This document shows, in pieces, positions 52,591 to 61,904 of a stretch of DNA of 64,000 nucleotides. The notes beneath the pieces were generated by a model. The model was not told the origin of the DNA. It did no database searches and worked only from the letters and a program-made list of their open reading frames with translations. Source of the stretch: Dyadobacter sp. UC 10 (GTDB lineage Bacteria > Bacteroidota > Bacteroidia > Cytophagales > Spirosomataceae); NCBI RefSeq assembly GCF_008369915.1, contig NZ_VSRN01000001.1, positions 6,754,501 through 6,818,500 on the forward strand, given 5' to 3'. How positions within the stretch are numbered: the first letter of the stretch is position 1; each line of letters starts with the position of its first letter. Both the position numbers and the translations under genes were made by a program.

Positions 52591-54621
52591 ATGAATTTAT
52601 TAATAAACCTTTTCGACACTAAAAAGCAGATTTTGAAAAATCTTTTATACATTTTCATGCTGCTTTGCCTTGCAACTCCTGGCCAGGCACAGCGGTTTAA
52701 TTCAGTGGTTTTTCAAAAGCTGCCGCAGGATTTACAGTTGTATCCCCGCGATGAAAAAAGTGAAGCCACTGTTCCGATTTCCGGCATTGTGGAGGCAGCA
52801 GGCTGGAATTACATAGCTGTTCAGATCACCCGGAACAATGCTCCGTTCAAATACCTCCGGGCTAACCTTACGTACCAGGCCGGGGTAGGAAAATTTGCGA
52901 CAGAAACGAAAATCAAGGCGGAACTCGCAGGTTACGATTTCGCCGTTTATGTAGTAAAAGGCAGCGACTCTGTGCTGGTCGTGACCAGAAAGGATGTGGT
53001 AAGCGGAGATGTTTACGTACTGTCCGGCCAATCCAATTCAACAGGTTTCTTTACGGAAAAAGACACCACGCGTTTTTGCCGGACATTTGGGAAAATAACG
53101 GAAAACCTGAATACCTCCGCTTATAATCCAGCGGACACACTATGGGCATTTTCCAATCAGCATGAATTCAGAAACGGCGTCGGTACGATGGGTTTTGAGA
53201 TACAAAAGCAACTGATGCAAAAATCCGGAATCCCAAACTGCCTTATTAATGCCGGATTTCACTGGTCGTCTGCATTTGACCACGCCAAAAGAAACGAAAA
53301 CAATCCCGCAGATCTGAATACCGGCTATGGCAGAATGCTCTACCGGATTCAAAAGGGCGGCCTGTCCGATGCGGTTAAAGCCTATATTTTCCGGCAAGGC
53401 GAAACAGAAGCTTACCACGAGGGAGGAAACTGGCAGGGTAACTTCGATCTGCTTCGCAAACACCTCAAAGAGGATTTTGCGAACCTCGCCAGAATGTACG
53501 TTTACCAGATCGATATTATCTATTTTGCTTCCCCGGTCGGAGCAGAGATACGGGATTACCAGAGGAGGCTGCCGGAAATATACCCGGATGTGACTTCACT
53601 GGCAACGGTCGGTACCGCCGAGTTTGACGGACTGCATTACGGGCGGGAAGGCAACAGGCAAAATGGCTTCGAGCTTTCCAGGATCATGCTCAAAGACTTT
53701 TATAATGCAGCAGACACGTCCAATATCCTTTCCCCGTCACTTCAAAAAGTCTTTTTTAAGAACGAAGAGAAAAAACAGCTTGTCCTCGTGTTCGACGAAG
53801 GCCAATCGCTGGTTTACCCGGAACCATACCGCACCACCTCCGGGGTTACGCTCCAGATGAAGGATTTCTTCTATCTCGACTGGGAGTCAGGTAAGGTCGC
53901 TTCGGGCAAAGCTGAGGGAAACAGGGTATTGCTTGAACTCACCAGCCCGCAAAATGCTGGGGTTATCAACTATCTGCCCATGTATGTACCGGAGGGAGGC
54001 CCTTACTTTCCTTTTATGGGTCCGTACATTAAAAACAGCAAGGGAATGCGGGCGATGACATTTTACAATGTGCCGATCGGTACCGCGCTGGCCACGCCTG
54101 CCCTGACTGCCGAAAAAGAGGGCGACGCCAAAGTCAAATTGAGCTGGAAAACCCTGCCCGGTGCCAATCAATATGTTCTTGAAAGAAAATATCCGGACCA
54201 GCAAACGTTCACGAGTGTCGCCAGTTTGGATTCGGCAATTACCCAATTTGTAGATCAGCCCGAACCGGCCGATACGATCACTTACAGACTGAAAGCTGTT
54301 GGAAAGATCTCAGAATCAGCAGACTTTGCATATGCTAACATTGCATTACCAATTGTTTTAGGAATAGAAAAAGAGCCTGGCGCGTTATTTTCAGTATATC
54401 CAAACCCGGCTATCAGAAACCAAAAAGTACAGGTGAAATTTAATAAACCTGTTTCCGGAAAGCTTTCTGTGATCAACCTTGGCGGACAGTCCATTTTAGA
54501 AACACAGGTGACAAACGAGAGAGAAGTGAGTATAGGCTTACCGGTATTTCAGGAAGGGGTTCATGTGATCAGGCTTAGATCAGGAGAACAGGAATGGTCC
54601 AAAAAGATACTGGTACGGTAG
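52591..54621 (+). CDS. Secreted SGNH/sialate-esterase-like protein with T9SS sorting domain
   Basis: 676 residues. Signal peptide ending TPGQAQ. The SGNH esterase has GDVYVLSGQSNST with catalytic Ser148, YIFRQGETEAY as a later block, and FDGLHYGREGN with the Asp/His pair. A fibronectin-type III domain (about 500-580) and a type A sorting domain (about 595-676, SVYPNPAIRNQKVQV, then basic end) follow. Probably removes acetyl groups from polysaccharide at the cell surface, together with the GH43. The start codon could also be the inner ATG before LLCLATPG. Confidence 0.85.
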   Translation: MNLLINLFDTKKQILKNLLYIFMLLCLATPGQAQRFNSVVFQKLPQDLQLYPRDEKSEATVPISGIVEAAGWNYIAVQITRNNAPFKYLRANLTYQAGVGKFATETKIKAELAGYDFAVYVVKGSDSVLVVTRKDVVSGDVYVLSGQSNSTGFFTEKDTTRFCRTFGKITENLNTSAYNPADTLWAFSNQHEFRNGVGTMGFEIQKQLMQKSGIPNCLINAGFHWSSAFDHAKRNENNPADLNTGYGRMLYRIQKGGLSDAVKAYIFRQGETEAYHEGGNWQGNFDLLRKHLKEDFANLARMYVYQIDIIYFASPVGAEIRDYQRRLPEIYPDVTSLATVGTAEFDGLHYGREGNRQNGFELSRIMLKDFYNAADTSNILSPSLQKVFFKNEEKKQLVLVFDEGQSLVYPEPYRTTSGVTLQMKDFFYLDWESGKVASGKAEGNRVLLELTSPQNAGVINYLPMYVPEGGPYFPFMGPYIKNSKGMRAMTFYNVPIGTALATPALTAEKEGDAKVKLSWKTLPGANQYVLERKYPDQQTFTSVASLDSAITQFVDQPEPADTITYRLKAVGKISESADFAYANIALPIVLGIEKEPGALFSVYPNPAIRNQKVQVKFNKPVSGKLSVINLGGQSILETQVTNEREVSIGLPVFQEGVHVIRLRSGEQEWSKKILVR

Positions 54622-54655
54622 TTGACATATACTTACCATCGTGAATTAAATAAAT

Positions 54656-55717
54656 ATGCATTCCTTCAAACTGGCCCTGGAAATCGCGGGCTCGCTTATT
54701 GTGCTTTTTTCAGTCATCCCGCTGATTAGAAACGACTTCTGGGCATTCCGGGTTTTCGAATATCCCAGACTTCAGAAGCTTTTCCTGAATGCATTGGTCT
54801 TAATTCTTTATTGCTTTCTTTTTAAGGTATCGTCAAATTTTGAGATCGGATTTGTGATCGTCCTGGCGATCAATACTGCCTATCTCTCCTATCAGATCTT
54901 CCCTTTTACATTCCTCGCCAAACGTGCCATGCTCAGGGCTACGCACATTGATCCTGACAATACCGTCAGCATCATTTCTTCGAATGTCTTTCAGGATAAT
55001 AAAAATACCGCTGGCTGCCTTAGACTGATAAAAAAATACAATCCGGAGATCGTGCTGCTGCTTGAAACGGATAACTTCTGGCATAAAGGGGTAGAAGAAT
55101 TGAAAGCGTACTACCCGCATCAGGTGGTTGTGCCGCTTGAAAATACGTACGGTATGCTCTTGTACTCGAAATTAAAGCTCAAAGATTCCGAGGTGCGATA
55201 CCTGGTCGATCAAGAAATCCCTTCGATCAAAACATGCGTCGAACTGGCGTCCGGGAAAACCTTTCAGCTGCATTGCGTACACCCTACCCCGCCAGTTCCC
55301 GGCGAAAACATTTACTCGACAGAGCGTGACAAAGAACTCCTGCTTGTTGCAAAAGAAGTGAAGGAGTGTCCGATCCCCACGATCGTAGTCGGCGACCTGA
55401 ACGATGTGGCCTGGTCGTATACCACGCAGCTTTTCACCCGCATCAGCGGTTTGCTCGATCCCAGGCTGGGGCGGGGCTTTTTCAATACATTCCATGCGAA
55501 ATATCCCTTTCTCCGTTTTCCTCTCGACCACGTTTTTTGCTCAACCGACTTCAAACTGATCCAACTGAAAAGATTGGAAAATTTCAACTCGGACCACTTT
55601 CCTATCCTTATTTCCCTGCAATACGAAGCAATCGCTGAAAAACAGCAGGAAGAACCCGAAGCAGACCAGTCAGATCTGGAACTGGCGGAAGAGAAAGTAA
55701 CGAAACCGACGGATTAA
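54656..55717 (+). CDS. Endonuclease/exonuclease/phosphatase family protein, membrane anchored
   Basis: 353 residues. Three N-terminal membrane helices (about 3-90), then an EEP domain (about 100-330): ISSNVFQDNKN, IVLLLETDNFW, VVGDLNDVAWS and FNSDHFPILISL carry the metal and catalytic residues (Asn, Glu, Asp-x-Asn, Asp-His). The acidic C-terminal tail is low-complexity. Substrate could be phospholipid, nucleic acid or a phosphoester; the anchored position outside the cytoplasm is inferred. Confidence 0.83.
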   Translation: MHSFKLALEIAGSLIVLFSVIPLIRNDFWAFRVFEYPRLQKLFLNALVLILYCFLFKVSSNFEIGFVIVLAINTAYLSYQIFPFTFLAKRAMLRATHIDPDNTVSIISSNVFQDNKNTAGCLRLIKKYNPEIVLLLETDNFWHKGVEELKAYYPHQVVVPLENTYGMLLYSKLKLKDSEVRYLVDQEIPSIKTCVELASGKTFQLHCVHPTPPVPGENIYSTERDKELLLVAKEVKECPIPTIVVGDLNDVAWSYTTQLFTRISGLLDPRLGRGFFNTFHAKYPFLRFPLDHVFCSTDFKLIQLKRLENFNSDHFPILISLQYEAIAEKQQEEPEADQSDLELAEEKVTKPTD

Positions 55718-55807
55718 AACTTCGTTGGAATGATTTTTGCTGATCAGAAGTTAATTCTGATGTATAAACGTTTACGCTATCCTTCCCGAATCTTTATTCT
55801 GACCAAT

Positions 55808-56575
55808 ATGCATTTTACAACATATGAGGAAAATACGCGGCAAGAACTGTTGAAGTGGCAGCATAAGATGCAAAAACGCCCAAATCTGGTCGACAGGACT
55901 TCGAAGGCTGTACAGGATAAGATCAACAACATCATCCCCGATAAAGTACATCAGGTTATTACGACTACGATCAAGCAAATGACACGTGCGGTGCTCACAG
56001 GCGCCGAATTCACCACTTCCATAGCACCTGCCAGGTATTCACTGGAAGAGATCGAAGATGCGGCCCGCAAGAGAGTATCTTTTTATAAAAAGGCAGGCGC
56101 AGCCGAAGGCGGTATCACAGGTGCCGGAGGGTTTCTCCTCGCGCTGGCAGAGTTTCCGGTATTGATCGGCATTAAATTAAAACTGCTTTTCGATATTGCT
56201 GCTATCTACGGCCGCCCCGTCAACGATTACAGGGAGCGGCTTTTTATACTGCATATTTTTCAACTGGCTTTTTCCAGTCAGAAACAGCGGCAGCAAGTCT
56301 TCTCCAGAATGCGTGACTGGCAATTGAAAAGTCAGGATTTGCCAGAAGATATTCATCAGTTCGACTGGAAAACTTTTCAGCAGGAATACAGGGACTATAT
56401 TGATCTCGCGAAAATGGCGCAGCTGATTCCCGGCATCGGCGCAGCAGTAGGACTGGTTGTCAATTACAGGTTGCTGGATAAGCTGGGTCAAACAGCCATA
56501 AATGCATACAGAATGAGGTGGTTTGAAGAAAGGTCGCTTCCGGGCAATAAAGTCGTACTACCCCTGAGCAATTGA
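55808..56575 (+). CDS. EcsC family protein
   Basis: 255 residues from ATG 55808; a frame from 55730 adds 26 residues unlike the family. TYEENTRQELLKWQHKMQK is the typical opening; about residues 90-140 (AEGGITGAGGFLLALAEFPVLIG) is a Gly-rich hydrophobic core and 205-235 (MAQLIPGIGAAVGLVVNY) is a second. Named after the third gene of the Bacillus Ecs operon; biochemical role unknown. It lies 39 bases before the MlaE-type permease, so it is a candidate accessory part of that system. Confidence 0.83.
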   Translation: MHFTTYEENTRQELLKWQHKMQKRPNLVDRTSKAVQDKINNIIPDKVHQVITTTIKQMTRAVLTGAEFTTSIAPARYSLEEIEDAARKRVSFYKKAGAAEGGITGAGGFLLALAEFPVLIGIKLKLLFDIAAIYGRPVNDYRERLFILHIFQLAFSSQKQRQQVFSRMRDWQLKSQDLPEDIHQFDWKTFQQEYRDYIDLAKMAQLIPGIGAAVGLVVNYRLLDKLGQTAINAYRMRWFEERSLPGNKVVLPLSN

Positions 56576-56614
56576 AGGGAAGCAATATTTAAAAATCACT
56601 TTGCCAATAATTGA

Positions 56615-57403
56615 ATGAGCGCTAAGAAAAGAGAACACGTTTACACCAAAGGTTTGGATTCGGCCTTTCTGGCAGTTTACAATGGATACGTATTCTTTCT
56701 GAGATTTTTCCGGGAAGCTTTCAAGGGAAGAATGGAGTTTCAGGAAATCGTGAAGCAATGCTATGCGATCGGCAATAAGTCGCTGCTGCTGATCGGACTC
56801 ACAGGTTTTATTACCGGAATGGTATTTACAAAGCAATCCCGCCCGTCGCTGGCTGAGTTTGGCGCTGTTTCCTGGCTTCCTTCCCTCGTCGCGATCGCCA
56901 TCGTGCGTGCATTGGCTGCATTGGTTACTGCATTGATCAGCGCCGGAAAGATCGGATCCAGTATCGGCGCAGAGCTGGGGTCGATGCGGGTGACCGAGCA
57001 GATCGACGCTATGGAGGTGTCAGCGGTAAACCCTTTCAAATTTTTAGTGGTAACCAGGGTACTTGCTTCAACGATTACGATTCCCATTCTGATGTTTTAT
57101 TGCACCGCAGTAAGTCTTTTGGGTGCTTTTCTGAATGTTACCCTTAACGAGGGAACCAGTTTCATTGCTTTTTTCGAGAATGCCTTTGAACAGATCACCT
57201 TTCTGGATGTGGGGACTTCACTGGTTAAAGCGATCGCCTACGGGTTTACAATCGGTATTGTCGGCTGCTACCAGGGTTACAATGCAAGTAAGGGCACCGA
57301 GGGCGTAGGAAAAGCCGCCAACTCGGCAGTCGTCATTTCGATGTTCCTCATTTTTATTGAAGAGGTGATCATAGTTCAGGTATCTAATTATTTCAGGATA
57401 TAA
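56615..57403 (+). CDS. mlaE: MlaE-type ABC transporter permease
   Basis: 262 residues, about five membrane helices. The MlaE core is visible in TGFITGMVFTKQ, ALVTALISAGKIGSSIGAEL (EQ-loop region before MRVTEQIDAMEV) and FGTSL-like end segments. Inner-membrane subunit of a phospholipid transporter that keeps outer-membrane lipid asymmetry. One base separates it from the ATPase gene. Confidence 0.92.
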   Translation: MSAKKREHVYTKGLDSAFLAVYNGYVFFLRFFREAFKGRMEFQEIVKQCYAIGNKSLLLIGLTGFITGMVFTKQSRPSLAEFGAVSWLPSLVAIAIVRALAALVTALISAGKIGSSIGAELGSMRVTEQIDAMEVSAVNPFKFLVVTRVLASTITIPILMFYCTAVSLLGAFLNVTLNEGTSFIAFFENAFEQITFLDVGTSLVKAIAYGFTIGIVGCYQGYNASKGTEGVGKAANSAVVISMFLIFIEEVIIVQVSNYFRI

Positions 57404-57404
57404 A

Positions 57405-58169
57405 ATGGAAGAAGTAAATCAGCCCGAAGCGCCGGTGATCGACATACAGGATCTTCACAAGTCCTTCGGTAGCCTGCACGTACTTCGGGGCGTGGACCTT
57501 AAAGTTGAAAAAGGTGAGAATGTAGTTGTACTTGGCCGGTCGGGCACAGGAAAGTCGGTGTTGATCAAAATCATTGCAGGGCTGCTCAAACAGGACCGTG
57601 GCAACTGTATTGTCCTGGGCCAGGAAGTATCGCGGCTGAATGATAAGGAACTGCGCGATCTCAGGATGAAGATCGGTTTTTCGTTTCAAAACAGCGCGTT
57701 ATACGATAGTATGACTGTGCGCGAGAACCTGGAATTTCCCCTGGTCAGGAACGTAGCCAATCTTACACGTGCGGAAATTAACGAACAGGTTGAGACTGTT
57801 CTCGATGCGGTGGGGTTGCTCCAGACGATCAATCAGGTCCCTTCCGAGCTTTCGGGCGGGCAGCGCAAGCGGATAGGCATCGCCAGAACATTGATACTTC
57901 AGCCAGAAATAATGCTCTACGACGAACCTACCGCCGGTTTGGACCCTATTACCTGTCTTGAAATCAATGAGCTCATCAATGAGGTGAAAGAGAAATATCA
58001 CACCAGCTCAATCATCATTACCCACGACCTCACCTGCGCCCGGGCGACAGGTGATAAAATCGCAATGCTGCTGGATGGCCAGTTCCTGAAACAAGGCACA
58101 TTCGAGGAAGTTTTCGATACAGACGAAGAGAGGATCAAAAGTTTTTACGATTATAATTTTATTCAGTAA
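57405..58169 (+). CDS. mlaF: MlaF-type ABC transporter ATPase
   Basis: 254 residues. Walker A GRSGTGKSV (44-52), Q-loop FSFQNSALYDS, signature LSGGQRKRIGIAR, Walker B IMLYDEPTAGLDP, and H-loop IITHD. Drives lipid transport with the MlaE permease. Two bases lie between its stop and the mlaD start. Confidence 0.94.
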   Translation: MEEVNQPEAPVIDIQDLHKSFGSLHVLRGVDLKVEKGENVVVLGRSGTGKSVLIKIIAGLLKQDRGNCIVLGQEVSRLNDKELRDLRMKIGFSFQNSALYDSMTVRENLEFPLVRNVANLTRAEINEQVETVLDAVGLLQTINQVPSELSGGQRKRIGIARTLILQPEIMLYDEPTAGLDPITCLEINELINEVKEKYHTSSIIITHDLTCARATGDKIAMLLDGQFLKQGTFEEVFDTDEERIKSFYDYNFIQ

Positions 58170-58171
58170 TA

Positions 58172-59209
58172 ATGGAAACATCAGCAAGAAAACGCTCCGT
58201 TACAGTTGGTCTGTTTGTCGTAATCGGCATCATGATTTTTGTCGTTGGCATTCTGACAATAGGGAGTATGAAGAAGGTTTTTTCCTCTACCATCAGCGTC
58301 AAGACCATTTTTGACGATGTTAATGGATTGAAGCCGGGCAATAATATCTGGTACTCCGGTGTAAAGATCGGTACGGTCAAAACGATCCGTTTTCTGGGAA
58401 ATTCGCGGGTAGAGGTAATGCTCAATATTGAAGAGAAGTCTCAGGAATTCATTCGCAAAAATGCCAAAGCCAAGGTTAGTACCGACGGTTTGATCGGTAA
58501 TAAAATCATTGTCATTTACGGCGGTACCCAGAAGGTGCCTTCAATTGAGGACGGAGATGAGCTGGTAGTTGAAAAAATGGAAAGTACTGAGGAAATGCTG
58601 GCTGTTTTATCGGAAAATAACAAAAACCTGCTGGGCATTACCAGTGCATTCAAAACGATCAGCAAAAACATCCTTGCCGGCAAGGGAACCGTGGGTATGC
58701 TTTTAAACGATGAAAGACTTTATAACGATGTAGACCAGACCCTGGCGGCACTTAAAAAAGCTTCTGTCAACGCCCAGCAGCTGACTGCCTCACTGTCGAG
58801 CTACTCGGAAAAGTTGACTCAGAAAGGGGGCCTGGCAAACGATTTTGCAACGGATACGATGATCATGAAGGATTTGCGCGGGACGATTTCAAAGCTGAAT
58901 GAAACTGTTGGTTCTGCCAACGTGATGGTCAACAACCTGAAAACTGCCAGTGCTGATCTGAACTCCAATACCACCAGCCCGATCGGCGTATTGCTGCACG
59001 ACGAAAAGACGGCAGCCAATCTGAAAGGAACCCTGGAAAACCTGGAAAGCAGCACCGAAAAACTGGATGAAAACATGCAGGCATTACGCTCCAATTTCCT
59101 GTTCCGCAGGTACTTCAAAAAGAAAGCCAAGGAAGAAGCGAAACAGCCCGCAAAAGAAGAGGAGAAACAACCCGTAAAAGAGGAGCCGAAAGCGCAGGTA
59201 ACCGAATAA
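58172..59209 (+). CDS. mlaD: MlaD/MCE family protein
   Basis: 345 residues, longer than the 180 of E. coli MlaD. One N-terminal membrane helix (about 11-31), an MCE domain (about 40-118, IFDDVNGLKPGNNIWYSGVKIG split), then a long helical part (about 130-310) and a Lys/Glu-rich, Pro-containing tail (KEEEKQPVKEEP). From family knowledge MCE proteins form hexamers that carry lipid through a hydrophobic channel; the helical extension may form a needle toward the outer membrane. No mlaA, mlaB or mlaC is beside it. Confidence 0.9.
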   Translation: METSARKRSVTVGLFVVIGIMIFVVGILTIGSMKKVFSSTISVKTIFDDVNGLKPGNNIWYSGVKIGTVKTIRFLGNSRVEVMLNIEEKSQEFIRKNAKAKVSTDGLIGNKIIVIYGGTQKVPSIEDGDELVVEKMESTEEMLAVLSENNKNLLGITSAFKTISKNILAGKGTVGMLLNDERLYNDVDQTLAALKKASVNAQQLTASLSSYSEKLTQKGGLANDFATDTMIMKDLRGTISKLNETVGSANVMVNNLKTASADLNSNTTSPIGVLLHDEKTAANLKGTLENLESSTEKLDENMQALRSNFLFRRYFKKKAKEEAKQPAKEEEKQPVKEEPKAQVTE

Positions 59210-59215
59210 ATGTTA

Positions 59216-59262
59216 TAGTTTTGCGGAATTAATTGGAGGGAGTTTAACGCTCCCTTTTTTTG
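59216..59262 (+). terminator. Terminator after mlaD, with a -7 box just before it
   Basis: GGGAG and CTCCC pair (59236-59255) and TTTTTTT follows. TAGTTTTG at 59216-59223 fits a -7 box, so a transcript could start just before the hairpin. Confidence 0.75.
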
Positions 59263-59316
59263 AGAATTGTTGCAATACAAACGACCACTATCTGGAAGAC
59301 TTCTAACCCTAAACCG

Positions 59317-59685
59317 ATGGCGCTACAAATAAATCCTGCCCTGGACATTGCTTATATTGACCAGGCTTATGGAGAAGATCCGGTAATTCTGCACATGATT
59401 TTTGACGCGTTTCTCAGTGATTCGCTTCCCCGGTGGCGGGCTTTGGAGACCGCCCTGAGCACAAATGACAGAAAAGAATCGGCCAGCATCGTTCACGGGT
59501 TAAAACCTTCATTCACCATGACCGGCCTCACCGGAATCCGCACGCGCGTAGATAGCCTCGAAAAGGCGATTAAGGAACATGCGGAGCAGGCAGAACTGAT
59601 GAATATGTACATTAGCATTTCCAAAGACCTGGACGAATTTCTTCCGATACTTGAAACAGAATCCGCCCGGCTGAAAAAGCTGTGA
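59317..59685 (+). CDS. Histidine phosphotransfer (Hpt) domain protein
   Basis: 122 residues from ATG 59317; a frame from 59260 begins at TTG inside the preceding terminator and is unlikely. A four-helix Hpt domain with the phospho-acceptor His60 in ASIVHGLKPSFTMTGL. It can pass phosphate between a hybrid sensor kinase and a receiver. No kinase is in the window; the nearest receiver domain is in the gene at 62516. Confidence 0.85.
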   Translation: MALQINPALDIAYIDQAYGEDPVILHMIFDAFLSDSLPRWRALETALSTNDRKESASIVHGLKPSFTMTGLTGIRTRVDSLEKAIKEHAEQAELMNMYISISKDLDEFLPILETESARLKKL

Positions 59686-59696
59686 TTTACGAGATA

Positions 59697-60881
59697 TCAG
59701 ATCGCACTACTGCTATTTTTTCGCTTTGAACGGTCCCACGCCGCACTTTGCGAGCCTTTGAGATATCGCCTGATGCCAGCCAGTACCGCATAGTTCATCA
59801 CGCAAAAATAGTAGGGCACGAACAATGCTTTCACCTTGATCCTGCGTTTTTCGAGTAGCCAGCCGAGTAATGCCGCACTGTAAAAAAGAACCTGCAAAAC
59901 GAGTATCAGCGTATAAAGCCACCCGCCCGACTGCGCTACAATTACGATATTCAGAAGCAGGGCCAGCAGCATCAGAAACGGCGTGACTGTCCACCTCAAC
60001 ACGCGGTGACTGATGTATTGAAACGAAAGCAGCGGATCGTGAAAAGGGTTCAGTAATTTTTTAAGTCGTAAAATGGATTGAATTCCTCCCGCCGCAATCC
60101 TGACTTTCCGCTTCAGTTCCTCGCTGATATTCTCGGAAGAAAGCTCCGAAGCATACGCCGCAGGCTCATAGATGATCCGGTAACCTTGCTGGGCAATGCG
60201 CATGGAGATCATAAAATCGTCCAGGATCGTGTCCGGCTCCACATCCGTGTAAAGTGAATTTCTGACACTGAAAAGCTCTCCTGCCGCGCCCACAACGGAG
60301 TATAGCTCCGAATCCCACTTTTTCAATGTCGATTCATATTTCCAGTAAAAACCTTCCCCGGCAGTCGCATCTGAAACCGCTTCCTGCATCACCCTTTTCT
60401 CTCCGGAAACTGCCCCTACTTTCGGGTCGGCATAATGCCTGGCCATGAGCAACAGCGCTTCCCGGTTCAAAAAGGTGTTCGCGTCGGTAAATACCGAGAT
60501 CTCTGATGTGATTTCTTTCATCGCCCTGTGCATAGCCAGGATTTTTCCGCTTCGCATTGGCGTGTGCATGAGCTTAATGCCGGGCCAGGCGCTTACCAGC
60601 TCCGGGGTACGGTCGGTGGAGCCGTCGGTTACAAACACTACACTAAGTTTTCCGGCCGGATACTTGAGCTGTAAAGTATTTGCAATTTTCTCTTCGATAA
60701 TGCTCTCCTCATTGTAGGCTGCAATAATCAGGGTAAGCGAGGGCATTTCCTGATCAATTCGGGGCTCAACTCTTTTCCCTTTGAAAATTCTGCGTATCCG
60801 GACCAGGACGTAGAGCACAATACCATAGCCTAGAAATGTATAAAAAACTACGATCAGACTGAGCCAGAAAAGGATTTCCAT
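59697..60881 (-). CDS. Family 2 glycosyltransferase, membrane-bound
   Basis: 394 residues. N-terminal membrane helix, then a GT-A domain: LIIAAYNEESIIEEKI, FVTDGSTDRT, VFTDANTFLN (the DxD-like site) and DDFMISMRIAQQGYRI. Three or four C-terminal membrane helices. The layout is that of processive polysaccharide synthases and of poly-GlcNAc/cellulose-synthase-like enzymes; the sugar is unknown. Three bases after the second GT gene upstream. Confidence 0.87.
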   Translation of the reverse strand: MEILFWLSLIVVFYTFLGYGIVLYVLVRIRRIFKGKRVEPRIDQEMPSLTLIIAAYNEESIIEEKIANTLQLKYPAGKLSVVFVTDGSTDRTPELVSAWPGIKLMHTPMRSGKILAMHRAMKEITSEISVFTDANTFLNREALLLMARHYADPKVGAVSGEKRVMQEAVSDATAGEGFYWKYESTLKKWDSELYSVVGAAGELFSVRNSLYTDVEPDTILDDFMISMRIAQQGYRIIYEPAAYASELSSENISEELKRKVRIAAGGIQSILRLKKLLNPFHDPLLSFQYISHRVLRWTVTPFLMLLALLLNIVIVAQSGGWLYTLILVLQVLFYSAALLGWLLEKRRIKVKALFVPYYFCVMNYAVLAGIRRYLKGSQSAAWDRSKRKNSSSAI

Positions 60882-60884
60882 AAG

Positions 60885-61802
60885 TTAGCGCGTCAGCGGA
60901 TAGCCGAGGTCTTTGCTATCGGCCTTATGATTAAAATGCCAGGAGATTGATTTTAAGAACACAGGAATGAAGCTGTACTCTTTGTTTTTGATGTATTTGA
61001 AGATATTACGCGGCGCGACTGCCAGTAGGAAGTAGCAGCAAAAAATAAAGAATGTTGTCCCCGACGCATTTTTGCGGATGAAAAGAATGCGGTTTCGATT
61101 CATGAAATATTCTTTCAGAGCAGTCCTTTTCCCCACCGAGACCGATTCTTTGTGAAAAATCAGCGCCGACAGGTCGACGTGGATTTCATAGCCTGCTTTT
61201 TTGATCCGCTCACACCAGTCAAGCTCTTCGTAGTAGAGAAAATAGTTCTCCGACATTAATCCCGCCTTTTGCAAAGCTTCCCGGCGCACCATCATCGCTG
61301 CACCGTGCGCGTAACCGGTTTTCCCGCTGAGAGAATCGTATTGCCCCCTATCCTCTTCGTATTGACCTATCACCTCGTTTCTCGCCGTATAATAGTTCAT
61401 CGGCGTATATCCCGTGTACTGGAGCATCTTCGGGTTGTCAAAGTAGTTGATCTTCGGAGAGATGATCCCGATCCGTGGATTTGTCTCCAATTTAGCGACA
61501 AGTCTGCCGATCAGGTCGGGTGTAACTTCAGTATCATTGTTGATCAGGAACAGATAATCCCCCGACGCCTGTGCAATTCCGATATTGTTTCCCCCTGCGA
61601 ACCCGGAGTTCTTTTCTGACCTTATGAACCTGATATCGCGGTATTTAGTCTGCCAGGCAGGAACCGGATCAATGCTGCTGCCATTATCAACCACGATTAT
61701 TTCCAGATCAGGATAAGTATTAACCTCTTGAAGCGATTTAAGCAAGTCCTCGGTAACCTGAGGCTGGTTGAAATTAACCGTTACAATGGAAATTGTTTTC
61801 AT
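60885..61802 (-). CDS. Family 2 glycosyltransferase (WcaA/rhamnosyltransferase-like)
   Basis: 305 residues. ISIVTVNFNQPQVTEDLL, IIVVDNGSS, LINNDTEVTPDLIG (DxD site as NDT), and YYEELDWCERIKKAGYEI are GT2 motifs of sugar transferases that work on lipid-linked or cell-surface glycans. The C-terminal part carries a hydrophobic segment (FFIFCCYFLLAVAPRNIF). First gene of a two-gene unit. Confidence 0.87.
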   Translation of the reverse strand: MKTISIVTVNFNQPQVTEDLLKSLQEVNTYPDLEIIVVDNGSSIDPVPAWQTKYRDIRFIRSEKNSGFAGGNNIGIAQASGDYLFLINNDTEVTPDLIGRLVAKLETNPRIGIISPKINYFDNPKMLQYTGYTPMNYYTARNEVIGQYEEDRGQYDSLSGKTGYAHGAAMMVRREALQKAGLMSENYFLYYEELDWCERIKKAGYEIHVDLSALIFHKESVSVGKRTALKEYFMNRNRILFIRKNASGTTFFIFCCYFLLAVAPRNIFKYIKNKEYSFIPVFLKSISWHFNHKADSKDLGYPLTR

Positions 61803-61904
61803 TCAAAAATTGACTTCGTAAAGTATCGGGATGCAGGAATATTTTTTGTTGATTTGTAGAACTATTTCAAAATTAGCATAAAAAATATAGCTTTAACAAA
61901 ATGT

